Source: Calliopum simillimum
Lineage: Eukaryota; Arthropoda; Insecta; Diptera; Lauxaniidae
Direction: 5' to 3'
Length of the DNA stretch: 64,000 bases
Assembly (NCBI GenBank): GCA_951812925.1
Contig: OX638371.1
Location: 39,964,101-40,028,100, forward strand
Positions within the stretch are counted from its first letter, which is position 1; the number at the start of each line of letters is the position of its first letter. The notes under the pieces were generated by a model that saw nothing but the letters and a program-made list of their open reading frames with translations, searched no databases and was not told where the DNA came from. Positions 21,333-32,850 of the stretch are shown here, piece after piece. Made by a program: the position numbers and the translations under genes.

Positions 21333-22321
21333 GCTCTATTAAATACTTTGTCGTTGTATTGTAGATCTAAATTGATCGTAACAGTTCTTATTTTATTCAA
21401 AATATCATCAGACTTATATTCTTTGAAAGTGTTCCATAATTCCTTAGAAGAATTCTTGCTTGTACGGCACTTGCACATTCAGCTACATTTTTCAACGCGT
21501 CATTCCAATGGCGGACATTTTTGATTAAGCCTAATTTCAAACATGTTTCTCTATACTTATGTTGCGCAATAATGATCACCAACTTATCTGACGTTTGCGA
21601 AAGAAGTTGGATCTTTCACATGAACCAATAAAATTCTTAAGAAAAAACATTCAGCGTTATTTGGAAATATAGTGTCAGTTTTTAATATTCCTTCATGTTC
21701 TTAAATATGTTTGCCTCTTACTTTCCTCTCAAACGTTTTTTTCGTACCATTCCAAGTGTAATATTGTTATCAACATAAGGAAGTGTCTTTACTGCATAGA
21801 TCATAGAATGCTGTCAAAGTTATTTTTGGAGGTACTGCAGCTCTTGCTTGTGCAGTTTCTGCTATGAAGTACACCCTTTGCACGTTTTCTAAATGTACTG
21901 CCAAGTGTACAACTGCAGGGAATCTGCCATGTATTGCGAACGACAGGATTCTCCAAATGGCCTCATTGCTACTTATGTAGCAACCTATTTCATATTTTTC
22001 TATTTCATAATTAACATGATTGTTACCGGCAATTTTAAACACTGCCATGTAGCTTCCTTTATTAATGTATTTACATATATATTTTATTGATTTGACTGAA
22101 TTGCAGTATTCCACGTTTGTGTGTGCATCAAATGTTTTTGAAAGAAGAGGTGTATGGGGAAGACTCTATTTATTGTTTATTTCTATTTCTTGGCCTATTT
22201 TTTTTTAAGAGAAATGACTTCAAACCTTGCTAACAGATCTTCGGCGATATTTTGGATACCCATCGTCACAGTTATAGTTTCATTTGTAAATGGCTTTGAA
22301 AACCTTTTACTATACTTATTA
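21333..22321 (-). pseudogene. Helitron replicase/helicase, central part
   Basis: Minus-strand frames read, in order from 22321: KRFPKPFTNETITVT, then HTPLLSKTFDAHTNVEYCNS, KSIKYICKYINKGS, YEIGCYISSNEAIWRILSF, PAVVHLAVHLENVQRVYF and PPKITLTAFYDLC, then (21590-21333) GLIKNVRHWNDALKN and an L-W-N-T-F-K-like segment leading into 11804. This is the canonical order of the Rep-to-helicase linker of insect Helitrons. Several frameshifts and stops make it inactive. A full Helitron uses a HUH Rep nuclease and a helicase for rolling-circle movement; the catalytic HUH and Walker motifs are not in the surviving parts that I could read. Confidence 0.88.
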
Positions 22322-25300
22322 CACTGTGGAACAAAATTTGGTCAGCAAAAGTTTACTCGGATCTGACGCTGCGGGATGAAAATATAGGCCGAAATAAAAG
22401 ACCATTTGGCTCAGTTTGTTCAAATTGGCTCTAGTTTTCGGGAAAAGGCCGTTTGAATTTTGCACCTTGCATTATGTGGTCTTTTCGATATATCTCGTAA
22501 GTTAACTGAGCTTTATTGCATTTAGTGGTGGGGTTTTGTTCATCTAATCCATATCTACTCTTTCACTACCAAATCAGTATTTTTGGATGCACTTTTGGCA
22601 AGTAAGAGCACAAAATTCCTAAAAAAGTGATATTTTTCGCCTTTTATGACATTCGGCTCAATAGAAATCACCCGAGTGGTGGATTTACGCCTTTTAACCT
22701 ATAGCCGAGATCCATACGAACACTTTGATATAATAAATGTTTCATATGGGCAAAAATTTCTCAAGTGAGCCACCTAAGAAATTAAACGTAAAAAAGGCTT
22801 TAACAAAATGATGTTTTATAACAACTAGTAAAGATTTTGTAAAAAAATGTTGCATTTATTATTGAAAATCCCTATTTCAAATAGGTACATACATAAAAAT
22901 AAAGCAGCTTCTTCGCCTCTGAGAAAACTATAAAAAATAGGTAAGCACTCTCCACTTGTCAAGAAACTATATCATAGAAAGAAAATTGGGGTAATCGATA
23001 TTGGTTCAAAAGTTATTAACAATATAGTGATGTCGTGCAAGTTTTTTTTCAGCATTAGAGAAAAACAAGGCATCCTACGAAAAAAGTGTATATGGCATAA
23101 AATGCTTAGAATTACACGCTTCAACAAAATAAAATTTTTTTTTTTGGGATGGGTCCTTACCCAGCACTTTCAATTGCCGTTAATATTTAGAAAAAAACTG
23201 CCAAAGGATTTTTCGAAGTTCGGTCGTTAAGCGGCGCTATAACGGTTCAAAGTTCGAAAAATCAAGTACTATGGAAAAATCGTACTTTCAGGTTAAAAAT
23301 TTAAATTTTTGCATGAAATCCTAATTTTTCGTTTATGATGTCTTGTGAACATAACTTAAACATACTTTAGTGATTATTTTCTTCGAAGACATTAGAAACA
23401 TATCTTGTACCGTTTTGGAAAAATTCACAGAAAATTATAAAAAATTAAAAAAAAAACCTCAATTTTGCATTTTGTCCCTCCCACGATCAATGCAAAATTT
23501 GGGATGGATTCTAGAAGAGCATTTTCGATTGCTATTGATGAGAAAAAAGAAACTGTCAAAGGGTTTTTCGAAGTTCGGTCGTAAAGCGGCGTTTTAGCGA
23601 TTCGAAGTTCGAAAAATTAAGTATAAAAAAACCGTATTTTTTGGTTAAAAATTGAATTTTTTTACATGAAATCTTCATTCCTTGTTAATGATGTCTTCTA
23701 AACATAACTTGAACACACTCCAGTGATTATTTTTATTACAGATTTTAAAAGCATATCTTGTACCGTTTTTTACAAAATTACAGAAAACTGTGAAAAATTA
23801 AAAAATTCCCTCAACTTTACATTTTTTTCCTTCTACTATCAATGAAAAATTTGGGATAAGTTATAGCAGAGCATTCTCGATTTCCATTGATGAGTGGTTA
23901 AAAATTTCAGATGATTTTTCGAAGTTCGGTCGCAAAGCGGCGCTTTAGCGGTACGAATTTTGTAAAGTCGGGTCATTAAGCAGCTCTATAGCCGATCAAA
24001 TTTTGGGTATTTTAATGTGTTATTTTTCGTCTCCAATTTTTTGGCTTTGATATCTTTTAAGCATAGATATTTCAATATAAGCTAGAATTGTTTTACAAAT
24101 ATTTTTTTGTTGTGTTATGAACTCGTATATGCATCTGAAGAAACAACCACGAATTTGAGCAAATTGTTTTTTTTAATTCATCTTTTTTTAATTTAACAAC
24201 TTTCTTCATGTTCGTTCAGCATTTGTCAATAAAGTTCACCTAACAAGCTTTTTAGGCTTCTTCCATAGTTCCAATTTTCCATTGGTGCAGCGATTTGGTG
24301 GAACTTTTCACCGTGTTCATCTGATTGGGTAGAGAGTTGGGCCATCGGTTAAGACATACATAGTAAGTGGTTACCTGATCATGTGATGATTTTTTTTTTT
24401 TTAATCGAATTTTGAAATTGGAAAAAAATGCTGCCATATGTCATAACATCGCGTCTGTCATTGTTATATTGCATTAGAGTTATTCTTAACAAAAAATAAT
24501 TTTGTGACGATAGACGTCCAGAACGCTTATTTTTTTAAATCGAATATGGACATCTGACGATGTTATCCCATTATTTTTTTCTGTCACTAGCTCCCTAACT
24601 ATCGTACGTAACCGAAAAAATATAATTACGATGTATTTGAAACACAAAAAAAAAAAAAAAAAACACTCAAAATTCTTGTAATTTTTTATATAAAATCTTT
24701 AAATACAGCACTTCGAAACAAGTTTTACTGAAAACGCGATTTGACATTAAATTAAAATGACATAACGATACTTTCGTGTACGAGTAGCAACACACTATTC
24801 TAATGTTATGAAATGCAAAATTCGAACTTTAAAAAGTTATTTTTACATAAAAATGTGTCATTATAAGATCCAAACTTCGAACTTCGAAAATGCTCTGCTA
24901 GAACCCATCCCAAATTTTTCATTGATAGTAGGAGGAAAAAAATGCAAAGTTGAGGGAATTTTTTAATTTTTCACAGTTTTCTGTAATTTTCTCCAAAACA
25001 GTACAAGATATGCTTTTAAAATCTGTAATGAAAATAATCACCAAAGTGTGTTCAAGTTATATTTAGAAGATATCATAAACAAGGAATGAAGATTTCATGT
25101 AAAAAAATTTAGTTTTTAACCTAAAAATACGGTTTTTCTTCATACTTAATTTTTCGAACTTCGAATGGCTACAGCGCCGCTTTACGACCGAACTTCGAAA
25201 AACCCTTTGACAGTTTTTTTCTTCTCATCAATAGCAATGGAAAATGCTCTACTAGAATGCATCCCAAATTTTGCATTGATCGTGGGAGGGAAAAAATGCA

Positions 25301-26541
25301 AAATTGAGGTTTTTTTTTAATTTTTCATAGTTTTCTGTAAATTTTTCCAAAACGGTACAAGATATGTTTCTAATGTCTTCGAAGAAAATAATCACTGGAG
25401 TATGTTAAGGTTATGTCCGAAAACATCATAAACGAAAAATCAAAATTTCATGTAAAAAATTTGAGTTTTTAACCTAAAAGTACGATTTTTCCATAGTACT
25501 TGATTTTCGAACTTTGAAACGTTATTGCGCCGCTTAACGACCGAACTTCGAAAAATCCTTTGGTAGTTTTTTTCTACTCTTTAATGCTAATCGAAAGTGC
25601 TAGGTGAGAACCCATCCCAAATTTTGTGTTGAAGCGTGTTATCTAAGGAATAAGTGTGAATTTTTTCAGAATTTTCTGAGACATTTTATAGTTTTTCAAA
25701 AGGTCCGAAAAAAAATTTAATATGTTCCAAAAAAACTCACACGTTGTTTTTCTCTAATGCTGAAAAAAGACTTGCACGACATCACTATATTGTTAATAAC
25801 TTTTGAACCAATATCGAATTTTTTTTCTATGATATAGTTTCTTGACAAGTGGAGAGTGCTTACCTATTTTTTATAGTTTTCTCAGAGGCGAAGAAGCTGC
25901 TTTATTTTTATGTACCTATTTGAAATAGGGATTTTCAATAATAAATGAAACATTTTTTTACAAATCAAAAACACCATTTTATTCCCCGACCTATGCTAAA
26001 TATCTCAAAAAAAAACATTTTTACAAAATCTTTTCTAGTTGTTATAAAACATCATTTTGTTAAAGCCTTTTTTACGTTTAATTTCTTAGGTGGCTCACTT
26101 GAGAAATTTTTGCCCATATGAAACATTTATTATATCAATGTGTTCGTATGGATCTCGGCTATAGGTTAAAAGGCGTAAATCCACCACTCGGGTGATTTCT
26201 ATTGAGCCGAATGTCATAAAAGGCGAAAAATATCACTTTTTTGGGAATTTTGTGCTCTTACTTGCCAAAAGTGCATCCAAAAATACTGATTTGGTAGTGA
26301 AAGAGTAGATATGGATTAGATGAACAAAACCCCTTCACTAAATGCAATAAAACTCAGTTAACTTAAGAGATATATCGAAAAGATCACATAATGCAAGGTG
26401 CAAAATTCAAACGGCCTTTTCTCGAAAACTAGAGCCAATTTGAACAAACTGAGCCAAATGGTCTTTTATTTTGGCCTATATTTTCATCCCGCAGCGTCAG
26501 ATCCGAGTAAACTTTTGTTGACCAAATTTTGTTCCACAGTG
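22322..26541. mobile_element. 4.2-kb giant foldback transposon inserted in the Helitron
   Basis: Ends CACTGTGGAACAAAATTTGG / CCAAATTTTGTTCCACAGTG are flanked by TTA (22319-22321 and 26542-26544). The two arms (about 22322-24000 and 24860-26541) are near-perfect inverted copies. Removing the element and one TTA restores the Helitron frame MIDNK-SKRF across the joint. CACTG ends with a 3-bp TWA duplication suggest a CMC/Chapaev-type element, but no transposase was found. Each arm contains tandem units of about 353 bp. The centre (24000-24860) is unique AT-rich DNA with no recognised gene. Confidence 0.85.
23120..23960 (+). repeat. about 353-bp tandem units inside the foldback arm
   Basis: TTTTCGAAGTTCGGTCG recurs at about 23211, 23564 and 23916, each followed by AAGCGGCG-like text, GTTAAAAATT and ATATCTTGTACCGTTTT. 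The opposite arm has the same units inverted (24860-25640). Confidence 0.8.
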
Positions 26542-26544
26542 TTA

Positions 26545-27321
26545 TCAATCATGCACACACTGCTCGTGTTAACCGCACCGCATAGCCCGTGAACCATATT
26601 TTTAATAACAATGCAAATTTCAGATACAGAGGAGGAAATAACAGATGCAGACAGCCACCGGAAGAAAACCCAGTAAAAAGGGTGAATAGAAGAATCGATG
26701 AAACCAGGAAAGACTTGGCGGATTATAAAAAAGTAACTACTGAACAACTTACCAACATGCAGAGGCAATTGGATAATTTACTCAAAAATCAGTCTCCTGC
26801 TCTTACGGAAAGACATCTCGAAATACAGTACGAGCTTCAGGAACTTGAAGAAAAAAAAGCCATTCTAGAGGAGGAACAGATGCTGCTTGAGGATGAGGCT
26901 TCGCGTTCTATTAAAAAGAAAATAAGTTGATTTTGTTTAAAAATTTTAAGTGTCGCAACTGTGTGTGCTAAAAAATAATAATAATTTTTTTAATAAATTT
27001 CAATTTGATGATTTCCTTTGAAAATTAATACGGTAATGTGATTTCAATCAAATGGTGTAAGTATCGGATAATGTTGGGTATTTGAAAATTTTTGAGCACT
27101 GCTGTTGAAAGCCAAGGATTACGACATGCGGAAATGACATCGTCAATTTGCTCTGGTCTTAGTTTTTCATGTGCATGAGAAAGTCCTCTTTTTTGCGATT
27201 CAATGGAATATATCCAACATTGAACTTCGCGATAAGCATCATCGAACGCAGTTTTTGTTTGAACACACGTGCTATGATGTCGTGGCTATCAGCAACAGAT
27301 TGCCCAACGAAAAGATTATTT
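26545..27321 (-). pseudogene. Helitron replicase, N-terminal part, interrupted by a foreign block
   Basis: From 27321 the minus strand reads LFVGQSVADSHDIIARVF, then (shifted) YSIESQKRGLSHAHEKLRP and EQIDDVISA, equivalent to the helitron-like N domain (normally QKRGLPHAH). Near 26620-26545 it resumes with EICIVIKNMVHGLCGAVN and SSVCMID, normally the next segment (I-H-G-P-C-G). The stretch between (about 26622-27010) does not read as Helitron and holds the plus-strand coiled-coil frame. Upstream, the Helitron is cut at 27321 by a copy of repeat A, and its N-terminal continuation was not found. Confidence 0.8.
26619..26930 (+). CDS. coiled-coil open frame, unidentified, inserted in the Helitron
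   Basis: An open plus-strand frame follows a splice-acceptor-like TTTCAG and ends TAAAAAGAAAATAAGTTGA. The protein is strongly helical and charged: RRIDETRKDLADYKK, EQLTNMQRQLDNLL, ELQELEEKKAILEEEQ. It stops at a basic tail (SIKKKIS). No catalytic motif. It resembles the C-terminal coiled coils of small DNA-binding proteins encoded by some insect DNA transposons, but I cannot name the family. An AATAAA occurs at about 26991. It may be a 3' exon of a captured gene or part of another element. Confidence 0.4.
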   Translation, partial: FRYRGGNNRCRQPPEENPVKRVNRRIDETRKDLADYKKVTTEQLTNMQRQLDNLLKNQSPALTERHLEIQYELQELEEKKAILEEEQMLLEDEASRSIKKKIS

Positions 27322-27975
27322 TTATACCCTACACCCAGGGTATATCGACTGCTTATATTCAATACCCTCTATCTATAAAAACACAATTTTTCAGGAGAGC
27401 AAAAAAACTGTTTTATTCGCTATTTTTTATAGTGTTAATCAAACGAAGTACTACGATATTAATTAAAAAGAGCCACTAGGTTCTTCAAATAAAAAAATTA
27501 AAAAAAAACCTTAGTTATTCGCCTTATCATAGCAGATAGAGGATATTGCAATTCAAATATAATATAAAATGCGTGTTCAAACAAGCAGATAGAGCCTATT
27601 GCACAATAATAAAAACCAATTTTTTTATGAATTACTTATTAATAGATGGTTTTTTAGCAAAAGAAAACTCAAAATATGTTAGGCGCCTGGTGGACTTGAG
27701 AATGTAAAATATGAGAACCGAAACCTGAGCTCAGGTTATTATAGGTCCTTATTTTTTATAGCCGTTTATTTTGAACTTTGATTTGCTTATTATGAATCTA
27801 AACTTGGTTTTTTTTCTATCATGTAAGGATCTTGAGTTATCCTTGCTTATAGCTTGCTATATAGCTCTAAGTAGGCCTCAAAACAGTGATTTTTGGACTT
27901 CTAAGAAAAGATAACTCAGAACTCTTACATGATTGAAAAAATCCTAGCTTAGATGCGTATTAAGGAAATCCCAGT

Positions 27976-28297
27976 TAGTGATGAGCAAAATTAGTCTTAG
28001 TCTTGATTCTTGGTCTTGGTCTCGGTATTAGACCAAGACGCTGATATCATTGCTAGACCAAGACTTCTGTGGTCTTGGTCTTGCTCAGGATTATCATAAA
28101 GGCCAAGACTGCTTTTTAGGCTTTCGAATTTATAGTTAATAGATGTGTCACGCCCGTTTCAAGCATAAAGTCATATCTCAATTCGAAATTTGGCATCTTC
28201 GAGACCAAGACTTAATGACCAAGACACAATATGGAAGAACAAGACCAAGACCAAGACTGCTAAGATCTTGGTCTTGGTCTTGGTTTGCTCAACACTA
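27976..28297. mobile_element. 322-bp hAT MITE rich in GGTCTT words, 8-bp duplication
   Basis: Ends TAGTGATGAGCAAA and TTTGCTCAACACTA are flanked by the exact 8-bp repeat ATCCCAGT (27968-27975 and 28298-28305). Both ends are packed with GGTCTT / AAGACC hexamers, oriented as a large inverted repeat. Confidence 0.9.
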
Positions 28298-28521
28298 ATC
28301 CCAGTCCACCATAAACTGCTATAAAAAACTAGGGCACAAGACTATGACAGGCCTGGGCGGGGAGTAGGGACTAAAGACCCTTGCTCCTGGGTACATCTAC
28401 TTTCTAGTAACTTGGGGTACTTTTGATGAAAATCTGAGCCCAGATTTCAGTTCTCATGTTTTGCATTCACAATTCCGTCTGGATACCGCTCTAATACCCA
28501 GTTTCTTTTGACTCGTATATA

Positions 28522-28778
28522 CATTTGAGGAGTGGCCGTACCAAAGGGCCATTTCGAGGCAAAAGTAATCTCATACATATTATGTGTCATAATAATCAGT
28601 TATTTGACCGGTATAATTTTTTTAACATAATGCCATCAATTCCACGCCATCGAGTCAATTTTTCGTGAAAACAGAAAACAATTATCATTTCTAACAAAAT
28701 GTCACCCGATTCATATTATGACACCACTTTTGGCTCGAAATGGTACCTAGGCCCTTTGGTGCGGACACTCCTCAATTG
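28522..28778. mobile_element. palindromic MITE, copy 1
   Basis: Ends GAGGAGTGGCCGTACCAAAG / inverted near 28752-28775, with inner symmetry TTTCGAG...CTCGAAAT and GTCATAATATG. A second copy is at 29820-30086. Confidence 0.8.
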
Positions 28779-29480
28779 TATTAATTTTCGAATCAAGTTT
28801 AACCGATCACGCCTATTTTTGATCCCAGATAGCCTAGTAATATTGTTTTCATCTGTACCAAATTTCATGCGTCTAGCCTTATCTGTTTGTTTACAGAAGG
28901 GCCAATTACGACTCAGCAGGGCTATCAAGGTTCAACATACAAAACTGAAAAAATCAAAAAAATATATTTTCGCCATTTGGAGCCGATTGACGACCGTTTG
29001 TCATGATCTTGTATATAACGGCCACCCAATAAATATAATAAAATGAAAAATCTTTCATTTTTCATATGTAGATAGAGGATATTGCATTTCACAAAATCGA
29101 TTGCTGTAGATAGTGAATTTCTTTAAATCGAAAAAAGTAGCTCTGGATGCAAATTTTTCGTTTGGAATTAATATCATAGATGCCATTTGTCTCAATGAAG
29201 GTTTTACCATCAAAAACTAATTTTCGTGAAAATTGTAGATAGAGGGTATTGAATATAAGCCGTCGAATATTCACTTTGTCCTTCCGTTTGTAACGCAGAG
29301 AAGGAGGCGTGGCATGTATGGAAAAGTATATATACTCTTGATCAGCGTCACCTCCTGAGTCGATATAGCCGTGTCCGTTTGTATGGCTGGCTGGGTGTGC
29401 GTGAAAATAAATTTTTTGGAAAAACTTAGCAAAATATTTCCCAGTTGGTTAAAGGGTTCCAAGCAGTTGACCAGCAAAAA

Positions 29481-29819
29481 AAAAAAAAAGAAATTTTAAT
29501 TGGATTATATTTTGCCTGTTGGAAAAGAAAAAAAAATTAAAAGCCCCATTATTTTGCACTTGGTTATTTTTAAAAGCCTAAGAAACTAAAATGCAGATTT
29601 TTGGAATGACTACTTGTTGACCCGATTTTTAATTTTGTGAATGAATACACATCAATGTATTAAATTTTCACCTGCAATAAGGCCATAGCAATATCCAGTA
29701 ATAGAGAGTTTTATTCTTGGACACCTTGGACAGTCTTTATTAGCGTTAGCTTCATCAATAAAGAGGTCATCGGTTTTGAGTATTTAATATGTGACAATTA
29801 TACCCATTGTAGCTTCCAG
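29481..29819. other. no recognised feature
   Basis: AT-rich spacer without recognised repeats. Confidence 0.5.
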
Positions 29820-30086
29820 CAATTGAGAAGTGGCCGTACCAAAGGGCCTAAGTACCATTTCGAGGGAAAAGAAGTGTCATAATATGAAACGGTTGGCATT
29901 TTGTTAGAAATTAATAAAATTATTTTCTGTTTTCACTAGAAAATTTTTTGATAGTGTGAAATTGATGTCATTATATTGAAAAAATTAAAACAGTCAAATA
30001 ACAGACTACTAGGCACATAAAAAGTATGACATTACTTTTGCCTCGAAATGGTACTTAGGCCCTTTGGTACGGCCACTCCTCAATTG
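29820..30086. mobile_element. palindromic MITE, copy 2
   Basis: CAATTGAGAAGTGGCCGTAC at the left is mirrored by ACTCCTCAATTG at the right. Same family as 28522-28778, with the inner arms CCTAAGTACCATTTCGAG / CTCGAAATGGTACTTAGG. Confidence 0.8.
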
Positions 30087-30091
30087 TTCTA

Positions 30092-31165
30092 CAGTGAAAG
30101 TCGCCTATAACGACTCCGCTTGTAACGTCGAACCGCTTTTAACGACCCTTTCTCAGTTGTTTGGTTGGTTTCTTCAGAAACCTTATGAGCATTTTGTCGG
30201 TTTGCCACATATTTCTTTTTTTCTGTCGCTTATAGCGACTACATTTAAAAATGAATGAAAAAAAAAAACAATTAAAAATAAGTAGTAGGCCTTTTAAGAA
30301 TTTTTTTTTTGAACGTTTTTTGTTGAAAAGAAAATGAATTTTTGCTTCTTTTTTAAAAAATTAGCAACGAACCAAAACAAAAAAAGTAATTTTGAATGTA
30401 AATTTCAATGTTGAATCCAAATCTGACCTCAAAAGGAGAGATTTTCTTGTTCTATTATAAACCCTCAGATTATGTGATTATATCCACAAAAATCTCGAAA
30501 AACCAAGCTGTAAGGTTAAGATTTCTCGAAAACCAAACATGATATTGAAATTCTGAGGTCGGATTCAGCATCGAAATTTTCATTGCAAATTTGTTTCGTT
30601 GTTTTTGTTTGTTCATAAATTTGTAAAAACCCGTATTTTTTTTTTTTTTTTCAACAAAATAAGTGCAAAAAAATCTTTAAAGACACAATATTTCTTTAAC
30701 GCGATCGGGCAGAATTTTCGAAAAAGCCATTTTTGAGTCTGCAAACAAATGGGAAATAAACTGCATACTCTAGTTTCTTAGATTTATTTTGTCAAACCTT
30801 TTTTTTTGATTCAGAATCAATGTTAAGACCATTTGGTAACTAAAATTCAACCCTGAAAATCGATTAACTCATTGAGCGATTTTAAAAAAACTGTTTCTGT
30901 TTATTTGGACTCCAGTGTATAACTTTGCATAAAAACATGGAGTGGGATGACATCGAGGTAAAACCTAGTTCAAACGTGGTGATGTATTTACTGCATGCAA
31001 AAAAGGGTTAATTCAGTTTTATTTGTAAAGAATTGCATTGAGTATGCAATTTTAATAAAATTGATAGCAAATGCAAACACCGTTTTTTGTTTTATTTATT
31101 TGCGCTAATATCGGATATAACAACCGCCGGTTAAAGCGACCAGCTTTGCGCGGTCCCTTGACCAT
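30092..31165. mobile_element. Tigger/pogo-type remnant
   Basis: TA/CAGTGAAAGTCGCC at 30090 is a typical Tigger-type terminus after a TA target. Related ATAACGAC/TTAACGACC/TAGCGACT words follow at 30100-30240 and recur near 31110-31160 (ATAACAACC, GTTAAAGCGACC, GCGGTCCCTTGA). The right terminus itself is missing. The interior is AT-rich with no transposase. Confidence 0.55.
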
Positions 31166-31949
31166 CGCACATAGGGAGATTTAACCCAAAAAGCTGGTCA
31201 AAAACGAATTTTTGTAATTGGTCCAAAATGATTCAAGTTTTTTTTTCATTATACAGCTAATACTCCAAACTAAAGAAATTTGGGTCCCGATTTTATCTTA
31301 ACCCATCTGCAGCTTCGTACTACGCTGTCAAAGTTGAAGTTTTGTAAAACATTTTAAAATAAAACTTTTAAGTTGCAAAAGAATTGTTGATTTAAGGGCG
31401 TATATTTCTTTTAGTGCAGAAAACGAAAAATTGCAGAATTGATTATTCTACGATAGCTGTGTTCTTTACAATGAATTTAATTTAATAAAAAAAGAATCAT
31501 TATAAGAGTCAAAATAGTGTGTTCAAACTTTATAAGTAACGGAGTATTTTTTATTGAAAAATTGTAAATTTTTAAAAGCAGAAAAGTAATAGATACTCAC
31601 GAGTCCCAATTTTATCTACTAAAAATTCTCATAAATTAAATCTTTTTGTAGCTAAAACTGCAAAATTTGGCTCCTACTATTTCCAATTGGCAAAATAGCT
31701 GCACTTTTTGCTGATGCCTATACACGTGATATTTTTAGTTTTAAAGAAATTTTAAACGAAAAAATTAACGAATTTAGAGGACTCAGAAATTATTTGATGG
31801 CGAAGAGTTTTCAGATTAAAATAAAAAATAATTGTTTTTCAAAAACTTGAGATTATTAGTTCGGAGATTGAAAAGTTGGAGTTTCGGTAAGTTATGTCGG
31901 CCTCTATTATCAATTTTTTTGATAATTCAGTATTACAGTATTACTCCAG
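31166..31949. other. no recognised feature
   Basis: AT-rich. The open frame that later enters the Penelope-like element runs through its last 118 bp without similarity to it. Confidence 0.5.
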
Positions 31950-32698
31950 GAAGAATGATAAATTTTCACTCCAATCAACCTAAGCACCACAAAATCAACA
32001 CAGCAAGGAACATGATCAACAGAATTTTAGCAACAAGCGACGAACAATTTCTGAACAAAAACTTCCAAAAAATACTAAAAAACAACAACTACCCAAAAAA
32101 ACTAATAAGCAAACTTACAGCAAATGGCAAAAACCAAAAAAACAAAAACAACACATTAGAACCCCCAAACAACACAAGACGGGAAAAAAATACAACATAT
32201 AAACGAGTACCATACATCCACAGGCTTACTGACAACTACCACCTTCGAAAAATTATCGACAACAAAAACATCACATTTGCACATAGACCAGTATCCAGAC
32301 TGACTAAAATATTCACAAACACAAAAACCCCAATCGACAACAAACAACAATGCAACGTAATATACAAAATCAACGGCAATGATGAAGAATGCGACAAAAT
32401 TTACATCGGAACCACGAAGAGAGCACTAGGACCGCGAATCAACGAACATACGAATGACATCAAAAACAAAAAAGAAACAACTGCACTGGCTCTCCACATA
32501 AAAAACACTGGACACACAGCTGATCTGTGCAACGTCAAAATCATCGACAGAGAGAAAAACCAAAATGTGAGATTCACATTAGAAAGCCTTCACATACAAA
32601 AAAAACATCAAACACACGATCAACAGAAAAGAAGACGTCGACAAAACAAGCACAGCCTACTATATGGCCCCTCAATAGATGACTCATGTTTATTTTGA
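31950..32698 (+). pseudogene. Penelope-like retroelement, C-terminal part with GIY-YIG endonuclease
   Basis: The frame is open from 31832, but recognisable sequence begins near 31950 with GRMINFHSNQPKHHKINTAR, the F-x-S-x-Q/P-x-x-H-K linker after the reverse transcriptase of Penelope-like elements (PLE). The GIY-YIG domain follows: CNVIYKING, CDKIYIGTTKRALGPR (the Y-I-G at about codons 191-193 and conserved R about 202, counted from 31832), a histidine-containing INEHTND, and RFTLESLHI with the catalytic-type E at about 251. It ends SIDDSCLF-stop. The reverse transcriptase is absent (5' truncation), but this C-terminal frame has no stop. Composition is very A-rich. The downstream ribozyme supports the call. 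Confidence 0.9.
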
Positions 32699-32850
32699 AT
32701 TTTGTTTTGCTTCACACTTGCACTTTGATCCCTGTTTAATATATGTTTGTACATGTTATGTACCAATTTTTGTTTAAGTATTGGTTTTTTTTTTTCTAAA
32801 AATTTGCAAATTGTGTTATTGTTTGGTATTTGTAATTTTACTTCTAGTTA

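Larger units (their letters stand above)
27346..29266. mobile_element. 1.9-kb element with ATAT duplication and TAGATAGAGG words
   Basis: Inverted ends CGACTGCTTATATTCAATAC / GTATTGAATATAAGCCGTCG are flanked by ATAT (27342-27345 and 29267-29270) within a split copy of repeat A. The word TAGATAGAGGGTATTG and variants appear at both ends and again at about 27533, 27576 and 29070. No transposase was recognised. It contains a hAT MITE (27976) and a palindromic MITE (28522). Confidence 0.75.
27322..29480 (+). repeat. dispersed fly repeat A, copy split by a 1.9-kb insertion
   Basis: TTATACCCTACACCCAGGG at 27322 should continue directly into TTCACTTTGTCCTTCCG, which is found at 29270. The gap is the element 27346-29266. 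The second part runs through CTTGATCAGCGTCACC to the GGCTGGCTGGG text and fades near 29480. Confidence 0.8.

Noticed and set aside
22322..26541. CRISPR-like or satellite array because of regular repeats
   Set aside because: Units are about 353 bp in two inverted arms with transposon-type ends; no short spaced repeats anywhere in the window look like CRISPR.
27171..27479. 102-codon plus-strand frame and its overlapping partners
   Set aside because: Antisense of the Helitron N-terminal part and the edge of repeat A.
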